The position numbers were made by a program, and so were the translations under genes. From assembly GCA_034521835.1 (NCBI GenBank), contig JAXHMA010000001.1:248001-312000 (forward strand): a stretch of DNA of 64,000 nucleotides, given 5' to 3'. Positions 50,278-61,562 of the stretch are shown piece after piece (position 1 is the first letter of the stretch; each line of letters starts with the position of its first letter). The notes under the pieces were generated by a model, which was not told the origin of the DNA, did no database searches, and saw only the letters and a list, made by a program, of their open reading frames with translations. The stretch comes from JAMQKA01 sp034521835 (GTDB lineage Bacteria; Bacteroidota; Rhodothermia; Balneolales; Balneolaceae).

Positions 50278-51957
50278 ATGTCTGCTAAATTAGTTCACTA
50301 CGATATGGAAGCGCGTGACGCGCTAAAACGTGGCGTTGACAAGCTTGCAAACGCTGTCAAGGTTACGTTGGGACCACGTGGACGTAATGTTGTAATTGAA
50401 AAATCTTTTGGCGCACCTACCGTCACCAAAGACGGTGTAACGGTTGCTAAGGAGATTGAGCTTTCCAACAAGCGTGAAAATATGGGAGCACAGATGGTGA
50501 AGCAGGTTGCTTCCAAAACCAGTGATAATGCTGGTGATGGAACTACGACCGCTACCGTGCTCGCTCAGTCGATCATTCAGACAGGGCTGAAAAACGTAAC
50601 GGCCGGTGCCAACCCGATGGAACTTAAGCGGGGTATCGAACAAGCCGTTGACGCAATTGTTGCCAGTCTCCAGGCGCAAAGCAAGGAGATCAGCGATCGC
50701 AATGAGATCGCCCAGGTTGGTACTATTTCTGCCAACAACGACAATACGATTGGTAATCTGATTGCCGACGCGATGGAAAAAGTGGGTAAAGATGGTGTTA
50801 TTACGGTTGAAGAAGCTAAAGGTATCGAGACCCATCTGGAAACGGTTGAAGGTATGCAGTTCGACCGTGGATATCTTTCCCCATATTTTGTGACCGATTC
50901 AGAAAATATGGTTGCTGCGATGGAAGAGCCACAGATCCTGATTTTCGACAGCAAAATATCCAACATGAAGGATCTGCTCCCCATTCTTGAAAAAGTGATC
51001 CAAACCAACAAGCCGTTGCTGATCATCGCCGAAGATATCGAAGGCGAAGCACTGGCAACGCTGGTTGTTAACAAGCTGCGCGGCTCTCTGAAGATTGCTG
51101 CGGTTAAAGCTCCCGGCTTTGGCGACCGACGCAAGCAGATGCTCGAAGATATCGCCATCCTTACCGGCGGTACCGTGATCTCTGAAGAGCGTGGATACAA
51201 GCTTGAAAATGCTACGCTCGATTATCTCGGTACGGCTGACCGCATTAACGTGGACAAAGACACCACGACGATTGTGGGCGGCCAGGGTAATGACAAAGAT
51301 ATCAAGGCGCGTATCAACCAGATCAAAGGTCAGATTGAAAGTACCACGTCTGACTATGACCGCGAAAAACTGCAAGAACGTCTTGCCAAGTTGAGTGGCG
51401 GTGTGGCTGTGCTGAATATCGGTGCGGCTTCTGAGGTTGAGATGAAAGAGAAGAAAGCACGCGTAGAAGATGCGCTTCACGCTACACGCGCTGCCGTTGA
51501 AGAAGGCATTGTGCCCGGTGGTGGAGTGGCCTTTATCCGTGCTCAGAAAGCACTTGAAGGTCTAGATGCTGAAAATGCGGATCAAAAAGTGGGACACGAT
51601 ATCATCCGGCGTGCGCTTGAATCACCGCTGCGATGTATCGCTGACAACGCTGGCGCTGAAGGCTCTATCGTTGTACAGAAGGTGAAAGAAGGAAAAGATG
51701 CATTCGGCTACAACGCTCGTACCGATGTGTTTGAAGACCTGATCCAAGCCGGTGTAATTGATCCGACAAAAGTAGCCCGAACGGCTCTCCAGAATGCTGC
51801 TTCTGTAGCCGGCCTGATGCTGACCACCGAGGCCCTCGTCTCTGACAAGCCTGGTAAAGGCGATGATGATGACGATGACGGACCTTCCGGCGGTGGCGGA
51901 ATGCCTGGCGGTATGGGCGGCATGGGAGGAATGGGTGGCATGGGCGGCATGATGTAA
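50278..51957 (+). CDS. groEL: chaperonin GroEL
   Basis: 559 residues. ATP-driven folding chamber of the cytoplasm. The sequence begins MSAKLVHYDMEARDALKRG, has the ATP-site TLGPRGRNVVIEKSFGAP and the GDGTTTATVLA loop. It ends with an Asp run (DDDDDD), a Gly-rich linker and GGM repeats. A clear AGGAG precedes the ATG. No frame problems, consistent with good sequence here. A strong terminator follows at 52003. Confidence 0.98.
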   Translation: MSAKLVHYDMEARDALKRGVDKLANAVKVTLGPRGRNVVIEKSFGAPTVTKDGVTVAKEIELSNKRENMGAQMVKQVASKTSDNAGDGTTTATVLAQSIIQTGLKNVTAGANPMELKRGIEQAVDAIVASLQAQSKEISDRNEIAQVGTISANNDNTIGNLIADAMEKVGKDGVITVEEAKGIETHLETVEGMQFDRGYLSPYFVTDSENMVAAMEEPQILIFDSKISNMKDLLPILEKVIQTNKPLLIIAEDIEGEALATLVVNKLRGSLKIAAVKAPGFGDRRKQMLEDIAILTGGTVISEERGYKLENATLDYLGTADRINVDKDTTTIVGGQGNDKDIKARINQIKGQIESTTSDYDREKLQERLAKLSGGVAVLNIGAASEVEMKEKKARVEDALHATRAAVEEGIVPGGGVAFIRAQKALEGLDAENADQKVGHDIIRRALESPLRCIADNAGAEGSIVVQKVKEGKDAFGYNARTDVFEDLIQAGVIDPTKVARTALQNAASVAGLMLTTEALVSDKPGKGDDDDDDGPSGGGGMPGGMGGMGGMGGMGGMM

Positions 51958-52002
51958 GCCGACCTGGTTAACCACTCAGACTTCTATCGTCTGAAATAAT
52001 TA

Positions 52003-52037
52003 AAGCCTCATTCCCATTTTCGGGAGTGAGGCTTTTT
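52003..52037 (+). terminator. rho-independent terminator after groEL
   Basis: AAGCCTCATTCCC pairs with GGGAGTGAGGCTT around a short ATTTTC loop and runs into TTTTTT. Confidence 0.92.
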
Positions 52038-52071
52038 TATTGAACTTATTTGAGAGAAAAGAATAGAATAC

Positions 52072-52109
52072 AAAAAAACCTGCCAGGTATTGGAAGCCTG
52101 ACAGGTTTA
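52072..52109 (-). terminator. rho-independent terminator of the lytic transglycosylase gene
   Basis: On the minus strand AAACCTGTCAGG pairs with CCTGGCAGGTTT (one mismatch or G:T) around a nine-base loop and continues into TTTTTTT. It lies 27 bp after the stop at 52136 and back to back with the groEL terminator. Confidence 0.85.
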
Positions 52110-52135
52110 AATTTTACAAAAGTGTCAACTACTTT

Positions 52136-52972
52136 CTATTCCCCAACTGATCCAGAATGCTGTTTTTCAGTCCTGCGGGCTAAATCGAGTACAGCTTCCG
52201 TGTATAGACTACTGGGATTGTACCTAAGCACCGCTTTTTCAATGCTTCCTGTACGCTCTTTAAAGTAGGAGAGGTAGTTGGCTACCGACAAAATATTGTT
52301 GTCAATATCAAAAATATCATCCCCCACAAACCACTTGTTGATGGAGTAGGGAATGAACTGACCATAGGACATGGCTCCAGCATAGCTGGATTTAAGTTCG
52401 AAAATATCAATGCTATTTCGTTCAGTAAACTCAAGGAGTTCCTTGAGTTGAGCCCGAGCAAAATCCTCTCTGTAGTCTACGGCATACATGGAAACGTAGG
52501 AATTGAACGGGTTATAATTGCCAAAGTTTTTACCAAAATCAGACTCAATACCGATTATTGCCGATATCACATATTTTGAAACGCCGTAAGTTTCCTCCGC
52601 TTTATTGAGCTGCTTGGCGTTGGTTTCTATAAAATCTCCAATTGCCCGCTGTTTATACTCAAAACCCAGACGTTGTTTATACTCCTCTAGTCCCAGCGAT
52701 TTTACCTCTGCCGAATTTCGGAAGCGGTCACCGATCTTTTCGTAAATCTCGAACCGAGAGTCTTTCAGCAGCGGCTCGATATTATGCCCCTCCTGCTTGA
52801 GAAATTCAGCAAGAGCTGTTAACCGGTCTTGGTAGGGTCCGTCAAAAGGATGCAGGGAATCCGATTCTTGCACAATTTTGGGCTGAGCCTGTAGTGCCCC
52901 CACACATGCCAGACTCAAAATTAAAATTGATGTACACACACTTCGTGCTACAACCTGTAAATGATTTTTCAT
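52136..52972 (-). CDS. exported lytic murein transglycosylase (MltB/GH103-like)
   Basis: 278 residues with a signal peptide (about residues 1-30, ILILSLACVGALQA). Cleaves peptidoglycan glycan strands with 1,6-anhydro product formation. Catalytic Glu is E143 in GIESDFG. The family segments NYNPFNSYVSMY, GAMSYGQFIPYSI and SVANYLSYFKE are present. The MltB assignment rests on the SLT_2-type order of these segments. It may remodel the cell wall or support export. Confidence 0.85.
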   Translation of the reverse strand: MKNHLQVVARSVCTSILILSLACVGALQAQPKIVQESDSLHPFDGPYQDRLTALAEFLKQEGHNIEPLLKDSRFEIYEKIGDRFRNSAEVKSLGLEEYKQRLGFEYKQRAIGDFIETNAKQLNKAEETYGVSKYVISAIIGIESDFGKNFGNYNPFNSYVSMYAVDYREDFARAQLKELLEFTERNSIDIFELKSSYAGAMSYGQFIPYSINKWFVGDDIFDIDNNILSVANYLSYFKERTGSIEKAVLRYNPSSLYTEAVLDLARRTEKQHSGSVGE

Positions 52973-53108
52973 AATAACACTCCATATTAGTTAACGATAG
53001 CCATCTATTATGTTAATAAATATGAGATCAAATACAATAGGACAATATTATTTTCTACTTATTTAACATCTGTATCCCCTAAAAAGTATTTTTCTACGTG
53101 AAATCTGT

Positions 53109-54789
53109 TTACTGAGCATTGCTCACTACAGGCATTTTGCCTCGATAGTGGTCAGCAACATTTATCCCCATGATCTCAAAACGGTTAAAATGATGTTGCA
53201 GCCGCCGCCAAAACAGGTTGAAGTTTTTCTGAGATTTAGGTGTCCAGTCCAGTTCGGCAACAGCCAATGCTCTCGGGTAGGCCATATACTCCACCTTTTC
53301 GCCTGATTTCATGTACTCGGTCCAGACGTTGCCCTGGGCTCCCAAAATATGTTGAGCCTCTTCTGCACTGAGCTCTTCCGGTACAGGTTCATATGAATAC
53401 GTTTTTTCCAGGGTCGTAAAACCTCCGATTGCCAGGGGCTCGGTGTCGGGATTAGCCTGATAATAATCCAGGTAGAGGTGAGAGGTAGGAGTCATCACTA
53501 CATCATGTCCCTGCTGAGCTGCTGCGACACCGCCTTCTATACCCCGCCAGCTCATCACCGTGGCGTTGGGTGCCAGCCCTCCTTCCAGTATTTCATCCCA
53601 TCCGATGATCTGACGTCCATTTTCATTCAGAAACCGTTCCATGCGGGTGATGAAATAACTTTGTAGCTCGTGCTCATCCGCAAGTCCTTCCCGTTGTATG
53701 ACCTGCTGCGCAAAATCACTTTCTTTCCACTGCACTTTGGGCGCTTCATCTCCGCCAATATGGATGTATTCACTCGGGAAGAGCGCCATCACTTCGGTCA
53801 GAACATCCTCCAGGAAAGTAAACGTTTCCTCCCTGGGACAGTAAATATCCTCAAAAACACCCCAGGTGGTTTGAACCTGGTAGTCGCCATTCTCTTTACA
53901 GCCAAACTGGGGATAGGCCGCCAGGACCGCGCTGGAATGTCCGGGCATCTCAATTTCAGGAATAATGGTGATGTGCCGCTGTTGCGCGTATTCAACCACC
54001 TCGCGGATTTCATCCTGCGTGTAAAAACCGCCATATCGTTCGCCGTCCCATATTCCGGAACCGTAGTGCCCGACGAGGGTGGAATCGCGGCAAGCGCCTA
54101 TTTCAGTAAGCCGCGGGTACTTCTCAATCTCAATGCGCCATCCCTGGTCTTCAGTCAGATGCCAGTGAAATCGGTTCATTTTGTACATCGCCAGCAGATC
54201 TATGTACTGCTTGACGAATTCAACCGGAAAAAAGTGGCGGGCCACATCCAAATGCATGCCGCGGTAAGAAAAGCGGGGATAATCCTGAATCTTCACATAT
54301 GGAACAGTCCACTTCACGCTCTGCGGCACCAGGGTGGGATCGGTATGCTCAATTTCAGGTGGAAGCAGCTGGCGGAGTGTTTGTACGCCGTAAAAAACGC
54401 CCTGAATGGTGGGCGCCGTAATGGTAACTCCATCCTGATCGACCGAAAGATCGTAAGCCTCTTGGTTCATATATTTGCTGGTATCCTGGTCCAGGGCAAG
54501 CTGAATGGAAGGACCCGAAGGGGGAATCGATCTCCACCACCGGAATATCAAACCACGTTGCGCTGTTGATTTTTTCAGCCAGGGACTGCCCCAGCTGCAT
54601 GAGTTCATCAGAGTCTTGATCCGCAACAATAACCAAGTCTCGAGTCAGTTCAAACTCACCATCATGAAGAGTTGCCTCAACTGGCTTGGGAATGACGTTA
54701 ATCGAATCGACCGACACGCCGGGCTCTTCCACCCCGCATGCGGTAGTGTATAGTGCTACAAGTAAAAAAATAAAAACTCTAAATCGCAT
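53109..54789 (-). CDS. GH20 beta-N-acetylhexosaminidase lipoprotein (one frameshift)
   Basis: About 560 residues. Removes terminal GlcNAc/GalNAc from glycans by substrate-assisted catalysis. Lipoprotein signal (RVFIFLLVALYTTAC), a GH20 N-terminal beta domain with VIPKPVEATL, and the catalytic domain beginning SYRGMHLDVARHFFPVEFVK. The Asp-Glu pair is in YIHIGGDEAPK, and NRFHWHLTEDQGWRIEI and WTEYMKSGEKVEYM are further family marks. The frame breaks near 54525, where one C missing from a C run separates EIDSP from PSGPSIQLALDQD. It heads a minus-strand glycan cluster with the fucosidase gene 66 bp upstream. Confidence 0.93.
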
Positions 54790-54855
54790 AGTGTACCTTC
54801 GTTTCGATAAATTAGTTTATGGCTCCCTCACCATCCCGGGTGACGGTTGGGACGT

Positions 54856-56268
54856 TTAGTTGTCGTTAAATAGTTTTATTTCATTAATCCGGAGCATTCC
54901 ATATGATTTTTCGATGGTGATGCGTATCCCATTGGCAGTAACAGACTTTATGTTGAGGATACGTTTGTGCCCCACGGTAGTGCCTTCCGCAATCTGTTGC
55001 CATCCACCCTCAATAAGTGCCGAAATTTTAAATTTCGCAATTCGTTGTCCGGATGGAATGTACTCCTGCAATAGGATGTGGTTAACCTGCCTGGGCTCCT
55101 CAAAATGGAGCGTAAGTTCTGCAGGCGCATCGCTATTTGAAGGCATCCAGAAGCTTTGCCAGTTTCCATCGGTTGCGTTACGTGCAGAATGAATCTGGCT
55201 TTCCGAGGAGCTAGAAGTTTGGACATTAGCCGCCAGATTGTCATCGAAAATCTGTTCGATCCTTTCAGAAAAAGCGTATAACCGCTCAACATCGTTAGGA
55301 TGAAATCGTCCTCCTGGAGTGGGAGGAATATTGATCATCATGGTGCAGTTTCGCCCTATGGATTTGTAAAATATCTCCATCAGGTCGGAGACCGGTTTTA
55401 CCTGGTCATCTTCCTCAGGGTGATAAAACCAGCCGGGGCGGATGGAAGTGTTGCACTCTCCGGGCACCCAGTCCGGGGCGTGGGGTTCACCGCTGTTCAG
55501 GTAGGCTCCCTGCCCGGCCCGACCGATAGCTACTGAGTCCCGATTAATAGTGGACCAGTTTGTTTCACCGGCAAAACCGTGCTCATTGCCGATCCAACGC
55601 ACATCGGGGCCTTCATCCGAAAAGATGACGGCATTGGGCTGAAGCTCACGAACCATGCTCCACCAGGCATCAAAATCATATTCCATATCTTTGGCGTCTT
55701 TGCCTTTGGCCCCGTCGAACCAGATTTCAGCAATGGGACCGTAATTGGTGAGCAGCTCCCGCAGCTGTTTCATATAGAAGTCATTGTATTTTGGTGTCCC
55801 GTAGCTGGGCTCATGCATATCCCACGGCGAAAGGTAAATCCCGAATTTGATTCCAAACTTTTGACAGGCCTCTGCTACTTCTTTGACGATATCCCCATTG
55901 CCGTTCTTCCACGGGGAATTCTCCACATCATGCTCGCTGTAATCACTTGGCCAAAGGGCAAACCCGTCGTGATGTTTGGCGGTAAGCACCAGGGTCTGGA
56001 ACCCGCTTTGGCTGAGCACACGGGCCCACTGTTCCGGGTCAAAATTTTCGGGATTAAAAATTGAGGGATCTTCTTCACCGGTACCCCATTCACGATTGGT
56101 GTAGGTATTTACGCCAAAGTGAACAAAAGCGATTTTTTCCTGGCGCTGGTACCGAATCTGTTCCGCACTTGGTCGTGCACCATTGAGCAGGTCATCGCCA
56201 GTGATAATCTGGCCAAAGCCGGTAGATGGTAGAAGAAATAGCAGGGTTAAGAATAATCGGTAATTCAA
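54856..56268 (-). CDS. GH29 alpha-L-fucosidase with C-terminal F5/8-type domain
   Basis: 470 residues with a signal peptide (MNYRLFLTLLFLLPSTGFG). The nucleophile Asp185 is in EIWFDGA and the active-site AKHHDGFALWPS is at about 97-108. The last 120 residues (from SSSSESQIHSARNATDG) look like a discoidin/F5-8C carbohydrate-binding module. It releases alpha-L-fucose from glycans. The overall layout fits the subfamily with broad specificity for fucose linked to GlcNAc or galactose, but linkage cannot be read from sequence alone. Confidence 0.92.
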   Translation of the reverse strand: MNYRLFLTLLFLLPSTGFGQIITGDDLLNGARPSAEQIRYQRQEKIAFVHFGVNTYTNREWGTGEEDPSIFNPENFDPEQWARVLSQSGFQTLVLTAKHHDGFALWPSDYSEHDVENSPWKNGNGDIVKEVAEACQKFGIKFGIYLSPWDMHEPSYGTPKYNDFYMKQLRELLTNYGPIAEIWFDGAKGKDAKDMEYDFDAWWSMVRELQPNAVIFSDEGPDVRWIGNEHGFAGETNWSTINRDSVAIGRAGQGAYLNSGEPHAPDWVPGECNTSIRPGWFYHPEEDDQVKPVSDLMEIFYKSIGRNCTMMINIPPTPGGRFHPNDVERLYAFSERIEQIFDDNLAANVQTSSSSESQIHSARNATDGNWQSFWMPSNSDAPAELTLHFEEPRQVNHILLQEYIPSGQRIAKFKISALIEGGWQQIAEGTTVGHKRILNIKSVTANGIRITIEKSYGMLRINEIKLFNDN

Positions 56269-56458
56269 AATGATTTTGAATTTTAACGCTGTTTATAGTG
56301 AACTACCCAGAGGCAGAGCCATCAGGTTCTTAATCTGACTTTCAGTTTACTCTTTACTCTGTTTTCCCGATCCAGAGGATGGGGCTTGAAACCAGTTCAG
56401 AATTAAAAAAATGAGTTTTACGAACTCTTAATTTAGCATTAGAAGCTAAAAAGGATAT

Positions 56459-57415
56459 TCAATTATAGACCGCCGGTGTGATGGTGATATTGCGGAACTC
56501 AATGGGTCCGTGATCGCCCTGCAACATAATTGGCCCCGGTTCACCTTCATTGCTGTTGAGCGCCCCGCCCGTAATGCCGGGTATTGGTCGATTGCAGATT
56601 ACTTCCGTACCGTTGAGCACTACCGTCACCATGCGGCCCGTAAGGGTGATATCGTAGCTCTGCCACTCACCGGCTTTTTTGGCAGCGTTAACGGTGGGGT
56701 CTATAAACCCATAAATACCGCCGATGTAGTGACTTTCTGGCTCCATACCAAAGTTGTCGGCTATTTGAGCCTCGTAACGGCCCCGGAGGTAAATCCCCGC
56801 ATTGCTGCCTTGCGGGTATCGAAACTCCGCGTGAAGTTTGAAGTCGTTGAATTCCTGCTTAGTTACCAAGTTGCCACCGGCCTTTTCATTAATAAGCACA
56901 CCGTTTTCCATGCTGAACTGATTGTTTTCCGGGATTATCCACTTCGACAAGTCCTCATCCAAAAGATGGATTGTGTTACCCCATTCCGGTTCTTGATCAC
57001 GATGGAGTGAGGGAGCGCGTTCGGCAGTCCAGTTAAGACGATCGCCATTTGGTGCAATAGTCCAGCCGGTCAGCTTTCCATTTTCGAGCATGAACTCAAA
57101 ATGAGGGTCCGTTTCGCGCTGCATCCACTGTGGCGGAATCGTGAAGCTATAGGTGCCATTTTCTTCAGAATACTCGATTTCAGAAATGGGTCGTGCGCTT
57201 CCGGCGGGGCCGACATACTGCCCCACCAGTGCATTGATGCCGGAAGTTTTGATCTGTAGCCAGGCGGGTGCTGTGCCGTTTTGTGTTTGAATGGTGATGT
57301 CCCAATTTCCGGCAGCCTCGCTCCCCGGAATGTTGGATTGGCCATAAGAAGCAAAAGCCGTGACTACCAGAAATACGGTGATAAAAGAAATACTGCGTTT
57401 AATACTTAATTCCAT
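56459..57415 (-). CDS. DUF1080 (3-keto-disaccharide hydrolase-like) exported protein
   Basis: 318 residues with a signal peptide (about residues 1-25, ending FASYGQ). The first 115 residues form a beta-rich domain; from about residue 145 the DUF1080 concanavalin-like fold is recognisable by LVTKQEFNDFKLHAEFRYP, GSNAGIYLRGRYEAQI and AGEWQSYDITLTGRMVTVVLNG. Members hydrolyse 3-keto-glycosides made by Gfo/Idh/MocA oxidoreductases. Such an oxidoreductase pair lies 4-6 kb upstream on the same strand, which supports this reading. Confidence 0.85.
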   Translation of the reverse strand: MELSIKRSISFITVFLVVTAFASYGQSNIPGSEAAGNWDITIQTQNGTAPAWLQIKTSGINALVGQYVGPAGSARPISEIEYSEENGTYSFTIPPQWMQRETDPHFEFMLENGKLTGWTIAPNGDRLNWTAERAPSLHRDQEPEWGNTIHLLDEDLSKWIIPENNQFSMENGVLINEKAGGNLVTKQEFNDFKLHAEFRYPQGSNAGIYLRGRYEAQIADNFGMEPESHYIGGIYGFIDPTVNAAKKAGEWQSYDITLTGRMVTVVLNGTEVICNRPIPGITGGALNSNEGEPGPIMLQGDHGPIEFRNITITPAVYN

Positions 57416-57526
57416 AAAACCCCTGCTAATCGATTTAAATTTTTAACAGCAAAATCAGAAATAATCAAAATCACAATGCTTAAGATGTGATTTGCATGAT
57501 ACCAGGAACTGAGTTGTAAATGGTGC

Positions 57527-60500
57527 CTACTTAATCTCGGTGATTCTTACATTTCTAAACTCTACCCTTGAGTTGTGGTTCTGCAATCCGATATATCCTT
57601 TTCGGCGCTTCAAGCCCGGATGCTCGTTTACCTTTTTCAGATGATTTATCAAGTTGGTATTGATGATCATCTCGTCATTTAGAGTGACTTTAATTTGGGA
57701 ACCGTCAGCGATGATTACCATCTTTTGCCATTCGCCAGCCTGTTTGGTCACGCGTTTTGAAGGAGCCTTCACATCATAAATACTGCCAGTATATTGCCAC
57801 GGTTTTAATCCTCTGTATTGATCGGAATAATCATCTAGCAGTTGGATCTCCAATCCATTAAAAGCAGGATCGCCCTCACGCGGAGCACGCAGAAACACAC
57901 CGCTGTTGCCGCCTTCTGAGAGCCGGTATTCCAATTCCAGCTTGAAGTTATCATACATTTCAGTCGTTGAAAGCCAGCCGCCGCCGGCCCCTTTTTTCCA
58001 CTCTTCCCCATCACCTTCGGTGTAGAGCAGTTCGTTGCTTGCGTTCCAGCTACCGGCATTTCCCCCTACTCGTTCCCAACCGCTCAGATCCTCCCCATTA
58101 AATAGCGATTCGGTTCGTGGTATCTCGCGGATAAATACATTTTTGAAATAGAGCGGGGTATTATGGGCCTGCAGCTCAATTTGCCCGCTGGAATAGATCG
58201 GCTTCTCGCGGTTCCAGTAATTTTCAAGCACCACACCCGGTACTACCAGCCGGCCGTTTAGATGCACGGTCACGCGCTCACCAATCATCTTAATACGCAT
58301 TTGATTCCATTCGCCAACCGGATTATCGGCGGGCACGAGTGGCTCACTAAGATTCTCTTGATTGTTGTAAAGTCCGCCCGAGCCCTGCGGCCATTCGGTA
58401 ATATCCCATATTTGCACTTGTGGTGCTCCGCGTAAATACACGCCACTATCCCCTCCCGGTTCAATCTTCCAGTCGAGCATCATTTCAAAATCTTTGTAGT
58501 CTTTCGCCGTGGCGAGGCTTTTCCCCTTGCCGTCAAAAAAGAGGATGCCGTCGCGAACCGACCAGTGCTGCTGCATCACCCGGTCAGCCTCCTCCTGGGC
58601 GTCAGCTAACTCCTTAGTACTCATTTCCGCACGTTTTTCCGGGTTGGCGACCAATCCCTTCCAGCCGTCCAGGTTCTCGCCATTAAACAGGGCTTTAAAT
58701 CCCTCTGGCGGATGATTCCTCCCACCCTCAGATCCTGATTCCGTTGAATAATCTGGATAGTACACGTTGAGGTCGCGGATCTGGATGTTGCGAAATGCCA
58801 CCTCATCTCCATGACCAAGAAAACCGATGTGACCACTACTGCGGGAAAGGCCGGGATGATCCTTGCCATCCATGGTTTTGGCAGTAGCGGCTTCCTCAAT
58901 ATCGGTATCGTAGAATCGTAACGCCGTTGAGTTTGACGGTTATCCGGGAACCATTGGCGATTACTTCCTGCGTATTCCATTCGCCAGCCTGTTTTAAGTG
59001 ACCGCGTTCGGCCGGCGCAACACCGTACACAGAGCCGTGATATTGATACACGTCAAGATTTTTGTATTTCTCAGCCGTGTTATCCAGGATTTGCAGTTCC
59101 ATCGCTTGATAGGCCGGGTTCCCTTCCAGTGGAGTAGCGGATAGCCAGACCGTTGTTGGCGCCGGGCGTCAGTTTGAACTGGAAGCGCAGGATAAAGTCG
59201 CTGTATTCCTGCTCGGTAAAGAGATTCCCGCTTTTTCCTTCCTGATGAATAAGCTGGCCGTTTTGGACGATATAGGCGTCAGTGGTGCCGGTCCATCCCG
59301 AAAGACCCTCACCATTAAACAGCGAAGTAAACACTTCAGCTGCATCCTCTTGCGACCGTATTGCCCCAATATGCTCTTTAATTCGCTGTTTCGTGGTGGA
59401 ATCAGTGGTAGCCTCCACCACAGCCAGTACCTTGTCTGCTCCGTCAAACTCATCCGAAAAGTGATAGGAGGGGGCAAGAATTTTGGCGGCTGCCCGTAAA
59501 GCTTCCTCCCTGAGCAGCTCATTGGATTCATCAAAATACTCTGAAACAGCCTTGAGCGACGCTGACGATGACATGCCAGATAAGGCATTAACCAAGGCTA
59601 TTTTCTGCTGGTCGTTGGTAGTTTCATCCATTATGCCCGTCAGGAATTTAACTTTGTCCTCCGTAGCGTACATGGAGTTTTCCACTATGCGGATGTAGCC
59701 AGCAATGAGATTGGAACGTTCTGAACCTGGAGATGAGGAAATGACTTCTTGCAGGGGGCGAATTGCGGAGCCATCCGGCCACTCGGCAAGTGCTTGTCTG
59801 GCAGCAGCTTGTATATCGCTATTTGGGCTGGATGTAGCTTTTACAACGGCATCCAGCGCTTCCTGACTGCCAATCTCTGGCAGTATATTAATCAGGCTGA
59901 TCGTCCTATTGTCTGAGGCGTTGTTTATATAGTTTTTCACAGTTGCCACTGCGGTTTCCTTGTCCGCAGCATTGTTTGCAACTCGAACGATCGCTTGCAG
60001 AATGAGGGCGGTTTCCTGGGTGTTTCTTGCCTGATCGAGCAAGTTAAGGATTTTCGGAAGGTCTTCTGTACGGCCCATGCCAGCAAGGGCACGGAAAGTG
60101 GCCTGTCGTACCGGGGATTCCATATTACCTACTTCTGCTAGCAGTTCATCAAGGTATTCGTTGGATTGACGACTTGCTGTTATTTCGATGAGTGCAACTT
60201 TGGCCTGTGTCGACAAGCCGGTCCACCGCTGGGAAGCAGAGCGGTACACAGTCTGCGTAGGCAGTTGATGCAGAGCCGTTTTGATTGCGTTGATTTCTAT
60301 TTGCTGGCTGGTGCGGTTCAGGGAGCTTATCAAGGCATCGGCAGCATTATGATCACTTAGTGCAGCGGAAGCATTGATCGCCGCTATTCGAACTTCTTGG
60401 TTTTCATCCCCAAGGAAAGACTGTATGGTTGGCCATACTGAAGAATCCCCGCGCTTGCCGAGCATTTCAATAATGTCGGCTTGCACGGCAGGGTTGCTCT

Positions 60501-61512
60501 CCGCAAGCAGTTCAACAAATTGATTAGTGATTTCGGCACCTTGCATGGTACGGGCCAGTTCCAGAGCTGCAGATCGCAATTCAGCATGTTGGTCTTGGGC
60601 CGCTTCAAGGATTAAATTTGTAGATTCGGAGTGATCCTGTTTAGCTAAAATATTAAGTGCAGCTATTTTATGTTGAATAGCACCGTTGCCATCGTATAGC
60701 TTGCGGGCCATTTGGTATGATTGTGCTGTATTTCCCTCTTCGCCAAGACGTTCAGCAAATGTTAGTCGATGTCGGAGATCCCCATGCCGGGCAATCGTCT
60801 GGAAAGCGGATGGCTGACCGCTATTTGCTAATGTATACAGTGCTGCATCTCTGAGTAGGGAGTCGGTGCTGTCGGTGAACGATTGAACCCGGTCGACAAG
60901 CTCCGGGGAAGAGGCTTTCATATCTCCCAATGATTTAAGTAAAACTACTTGCTGGTTGCTTTCGGCAGTAGAGAGTCCTTGCAACAGGGCCTCTGCAGCA
61001 ATGCTGGTATTTATGGCACGCAAGGCTTGTGCAGCCGATTCATTCAGCAGGTTATCTCCGAGAAAGGATGTTAGGACAGGAACCGATGCATTAGTCCCAA
61101 CGAGTTCCAACTGCTCCATGAGGAAGTTCTTAACCGCGGCTGGATAATTGGCTTTAAGTTCCTGGGTGATTACCTGCTCGTAAGTAGATCGGTTTTCCTC
61201 CTCCCCGGCTCGTGATACATATTTGGCCAGTCCGTTAACTGCATAGCGGGCATGGGTGTCATCTCCCGTACCCGGTGCACCCAGTTTTTGGATGAGAGCA
61301 TGGATGGAAGCCGGAGACATCTCCATCAATCGTGTGTTTAGCCATTGTTGTTCCTGTGCATCGGAGGCTGGCATGTTGGTGATAATATCATTGATTTCAT
61401 CTTGCTGTTCCGCGGAAACATCCGCATTGGTTTGCACGACCTGATTTGATGACGTACAGGCAGCTATCAAAAAGATGAGGAGAAGGACAGAAAAGGAGTG
61501 ATTGAATTTCAT
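57527..61512 (-). CDS. lipoprotein with HEAT repeats and three DUF1080 domains (two frameshifts)
   Basis: About 1,328 residues. Lipobox IAAC follows MKFNHSFSVLLLIFL, so the start is at 61512. About 700 residues of HEAT-like helical repeats follow (for example LRSAALELARTMQGAE, SPVRQATFRALAGMGRTEDL). Then come three DUF1080 domains: TSLFNGEGLSGWTG, ALFNGENLDGWKG and ESLFNGEDLSGWERV each start one, and GGDSGVYLRG and GNSGVFLRAP mark two of them. Breaks lie near 59140 (before LEGNPAYQAMELQILD) and near 58914 (before DTDIEEAATAKTMDG). The HEAT part probably binds partners or glycans; the DUF1080 parts may act on keto-sugars. Confidence 0.85.
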
Positions 61513-61562
61513 ATCGAAAAAAGGTGTAGATCTTAAGAATCTTCTGACTTTGGGCATGATGA

